64,000 bases of DNA from Pseudomonadota bacterium (GTDB lineage Bacteria; Desulfobacterota; Desulfobacteria; Desulfobacterales; Desulfobacteraceae): contig JAHJLV010000052.1 of the NCBI GenBank assembly GCA_018821535.1, positions 25,556-89,555 of the forward strand. The letters are read 5' to 3'. The translations under genes and the position numbers were made by a program. The notes beneath the pieces were generated by a model that was not told the DNA's origin, did no database searches, and saw only the letters and a program-made list of their open reading frames with translations. Shown in pieces: positions 61,909-64,000 of the stretch. The number at the start of each line of letters is the position of its first letter. Position 1 is the stretch's first letter.

Positions 61909-63975
61909 TTACGCTTTTTCAGAATTCACTTTTTCAATCACTTTTTTAGCCAGATCCGGCGGAACCACATCATATTGTTCAAATTTCATGGTAAACGTTC
62001 CCCGGCCCTGTGTCATGGAACTTAAATCCGGTGCATACCGTAAAATTTCAGACATGGGAACCAGTGCATTGATGACCTGCTTGTCATCTTCATTTTCCAT
62101 GCCCAGCACACGGCCTCTGCGGGAATTCAAATCCCCCATGATATCACCGGTGCTGTCATCAGGTGCTTTGACCGAAATTTTCATAATCGGCTCAAGCAAG
62201 GTTGGCTTTGCATCCACAGCAGCATTTTTAAATGCCAGACTTCCAGCCAGTTTAAACGCCATTTCAGATGAATCAACAGCATGATAGGAACCAAAATCAA
62301 CCGTTACCCTGAAATCCACACAGGGAAATCCTGCCAGGATACCATGCTGAGAGGCTTCCTTGACGCCTGCTTCAACAGCCGGGATATAATTTTTCGGGAT
62401 GACACCGCCGACAATTTTATCTACAAATTCGAATCCGGATCCAGCGGGCAGCGGTTCAAGAACGATCCAGCAGTCACCGTACTGACCATGTCCACCAGAT
62501 TGTTTTTTGTGTTTCCCCTGTACTCTGATTTTTTTCTTAAACGTTTCTCTGTAGGCCACTTTCGGTACTTCAATATCCATACCTACATTGAATTTTCTTT
62601 GAATTTTTTCAGCCGTAATTTCAATATGCACCAATCCTCTTCCTGACAAAATCGTCTGTCGGGTTTCTTCATTGCGATGCAACGCAAGCCCGGTATCTTC
62701 TTCAAGAATTTTGCGCACAGCTTCATGAATTTTATCTTCATCAGTTTTTGTCTTGGGGGATATGGCAAAAGAAATTACAGGAGGCATGGGCTTTGGACCC
62801 GGAATCTGAATTTCTTTGCCACCGGTCAGCGTATCACCGGTCAGTGTGGCTTTAAGTTTTGAAACTGCCACAATTGAACCGGGAATGGCACTTGTAATGG
62901 TTTTTTGTTCTTTTCCTGCAATCTCAAGCAATTGTGAAAAACGCTCTTTGGTATCCTTGGTAACATTGAGCACATTTCCTTCTTTCCCCAGGGTTCCTGA
63001 AATCACCCTGAAAAGAGACAAACGTCCGGCATATGGATCAACAATGGTATTGAATACATAACCGCAGAATTCAGCATCGGGATCCGGAGAAACAATAACA
63101 TCTTCACCATTGGCATCCTTTGCAATCCAGTCACCTCTGTCCAGAGGCGAGGGCATATAATCCACAATGATATCAGATATGATATCCACCCCGATCATTT
63201 TTGTGGCAGAACAGCATATGGCCGGATAAAACCGGGCTTCTAAAATGCCTTTTCTGAAAGCACGTTTAATTTCATCTTCAGATATTTCTTCACCTTCAAG
63301 ATATTTTTCAAGAAGATCGTCATCAAGCTCGGCAACATTCTCGATAAACTCGGCTTTGGCCAGTTCAACGTCATCTGCCATTTCAGGAGGCATATCAATT
63401 TTTGAGGATTTTCCATCAGTATTATATTCATAGGCCTGACCTGAAATGATATTTACAAATCCTTTAAAAAGATCTTCTGTGCCAATGGGAAAACAGATCG
63501 GAAGTATTTTTTGTTTAAGGGCTGTTTTACATGATTCAACGCAGGTGATAAAATCTGCACGTTCTCTGTCAAGCTTGTTCACAATGACAAAACCCGGCAG
63601 ATTGTATTCCCGGGCACTGGCACCCGCCTCTTCCGTCATGGCAGAAGGGCCGCCAACGCCATCAATGACAAATGCCATGCAGTCGGCAACTGGAAAACAG
63701 GTTTTGGAAGCGGAAAAAAAATTCTGGTCACCAGGGGTATCCATCAAAGTAATCAAATGTTTATTATGTGTATATTTAATCAAAGAGGTATTGATACTTT
63801 GTTGTTTTTTTGTTTCTTCAGGCTGGAAATCCATTACAGTATTGCCTTCTTCAACTTTTCCAAGGCGAGTGGTTACTTTGGCCAGAAAAAGCATAGCCTC
63901 AGCAAGAGTTGTCTTGCCTGCACCTCCATGACCTGCCAGGGCCACATTTCTGATGATTTTAATTTCTTCGCTCAT
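61909..63975 (-). CDS. EF-G-like translational GTPase (EF-G2 type)
   Basis: 688 residues in EF-G domain order: GTPase domain (GHGGAGKTTLAEAML at 15-29; NKLDRE), domain II, III, IV (KYKKQSGGHGQYG-type region KHKKQSGGHGQYGDCW) and V. G3 reads DTPGD with Asp83 where canonical EF-G has the catalytic His (DTPGH), and G1 reads GHGGAGK rather than AHIDAGK. Such changes mark the EF-G2-like paralogues, whose role differs from the main translocase. AAGGAG lies 5 bp before the ATG. Monocistronic as far as visible; no rpsL/rpsG/tuf neighbours, which also argues against the primary fusA. Confidence 0.9.
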   Translation of the reverse strand: MSEEIKIIRNVALAGHGGAGKTTLAEAMLFLAKVTTRLGKVEEGNTVMDFQPEETKKQQSINTSLIKYTHNKHLITLMDTPGDQNFFSASKTCFPVADCMAFVIDGVGGPSAMTEEAGASAREYNLPGFVIVNKLDRERADFITCVESCKTALKQKILPICFPIGTEDLFKGFVNIISGQAYEYNTDGKSSKIDMPPEMADDVELAKAEFIENVAELDDDLLEKYLEGEEISEDEIKRAFRKGILEARFYPAICCSATKMIGVDIISDIIVDYMPSPLDRGDWIAKDANGEDVIVSPDPDAEFCGYVFNTIVDPYAGRLSLFRVISGTLGKEGNVLNVTKDTKERFSQLLEIAGKEQKTITSAIPGSIVAVSKLKATLTGDTLTGGKEIQIPGPKPMPPVISFAISPKTKTDEDKIHEAVRKILEEDTGLALHRNEETRQTILSGRGLVHIEITAEKIQRKFNVGMDIEVPKVAYRETFKKKIRVQGKHKKQSGGHGQYGDCWIVLEPLPAGSGFEFVDKIVGGVIPKNYIPAVEAGVKEASQHGILAGFPCVDFRVTVDFGSYHAVDSSEMAFKLAGSLAFKNAAVDAKPTLLEPIMKISVKAPDDSTGDIMGDLNSRRGRVLGMENEDDKQVINALVPMSEILRYAPDLSSMTQGRGTFTMKFEQYDVVPPDLAKKVIEKVNSEKA

Positions 63976-64000
63976 TGATGCTCCTTATAAACAATTAATA

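Noticed and set aside
1..64000. CRISPR arrays, tRNA/rRNA genes, insertion sequences, prophage or integrase genes
   Set aside because: Looked for in all gaps; no repeat-spacer pattern, cloverleaf, transposase or integrase motif seen.

Overview
The window looks like chromosomal DNA from a Gram-negative member of the Desulfobacterota, most probably a marine sulfate reducer of the Desulfobacterales. This is inferred from moderate-to-low GC, the LPS and outer-membrane assembly genes, the LpxI variant of lipid A synthesis, a DctPQM TRAP transporter, an MglA/Roadblock polarity-type GTPase operon, a hybrid histidine kinase and a DHH-CBS protein. I see no rRNA or tRNA gene, CRISPR array, insertion sequence or prophage. 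Coding density is high and the region reads as stable chromosome with a few accessory-type cassettes.

Layout. 1-6926 (+): a pilus-assembly cluster in MSHA order (ATPase, cut at the window edge; platform protein; four prepilin-like proteins; one very large PilX/MshP-type protein), followed at 7065-8027 by a secreted protein with a PEP-CTERM-like tail. 8040-10960 (-): a znuA-znuC-znuB-Fur-family zinc uptake operon with a candidate operator before znuA. 11170-12471 (+): a DHH/DHHA1/CBS protein. 12476-20990 (-): the most unusual locus, a tightly coupled operon of a PfaC-like synthase (ketosynthase, chain-length-factor-like domain, FabA-type dehydratase), OleA, OleB, an unknown single-pass membrane protein and OleC. 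It suggests head-to-head condensation of acyl chains, possibly unsaturated, to long-chain hydrocarbon or ketone. No oleD, acyltransferase, ACP or ketoreductase is in the window. 21180-23879 (+): a divergent hybrid histidine kinase, separated from the operon by a region rich in inverted repeats.

23839-31003: housekeeping and regulatory genes (rhomboid protease, unknown protein, Sir2 deacylase, HIT protein, FCD-type GntR regulator with a large palindromic operator, EttA-type ABC-F protein, Ski2-like helicase). 31128-34987: a TRAP transporter operon (dctP, dctQ, dctM, universal stress protein) with a good sigma70-type promoter, a structured 5' leader, a long dctP-dctQ hairpin and a strong terminator. 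35125-40243: a DUF4388 protein facing a six-gene operon of an MglA-type GTPase, Roadblock-like proteins, a zinc-ribbon protein, a protein with duplicated helical modules and a small membrane protein. 40288-41364: MscS channel.

41575-51993 (+): lysS, lolC/E, lolD, bamA, skp, lpxD, lpxA, lpxI, lpxB, an envelope-biogenesis operon. 52093-56865 (+): a CNNM/CorC-type protein, then pheA, aroA, aroC of aromatic amino acid synthesis. 56869-58525 (-): a small unknown protein and a TolC-like outer membrane factor. 58767-61731 (+): purC followed by an overlapping pair, a ParB-like protein and a spore-photoproduct-lyase-like radical SAM protein, closed by a strong terminator. 61909-63975 (-): an EF-G-like GTPase. 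Several starts were placed by Shine-Dalgarno position rather than by the longest reading frame; these are noted in the entries.
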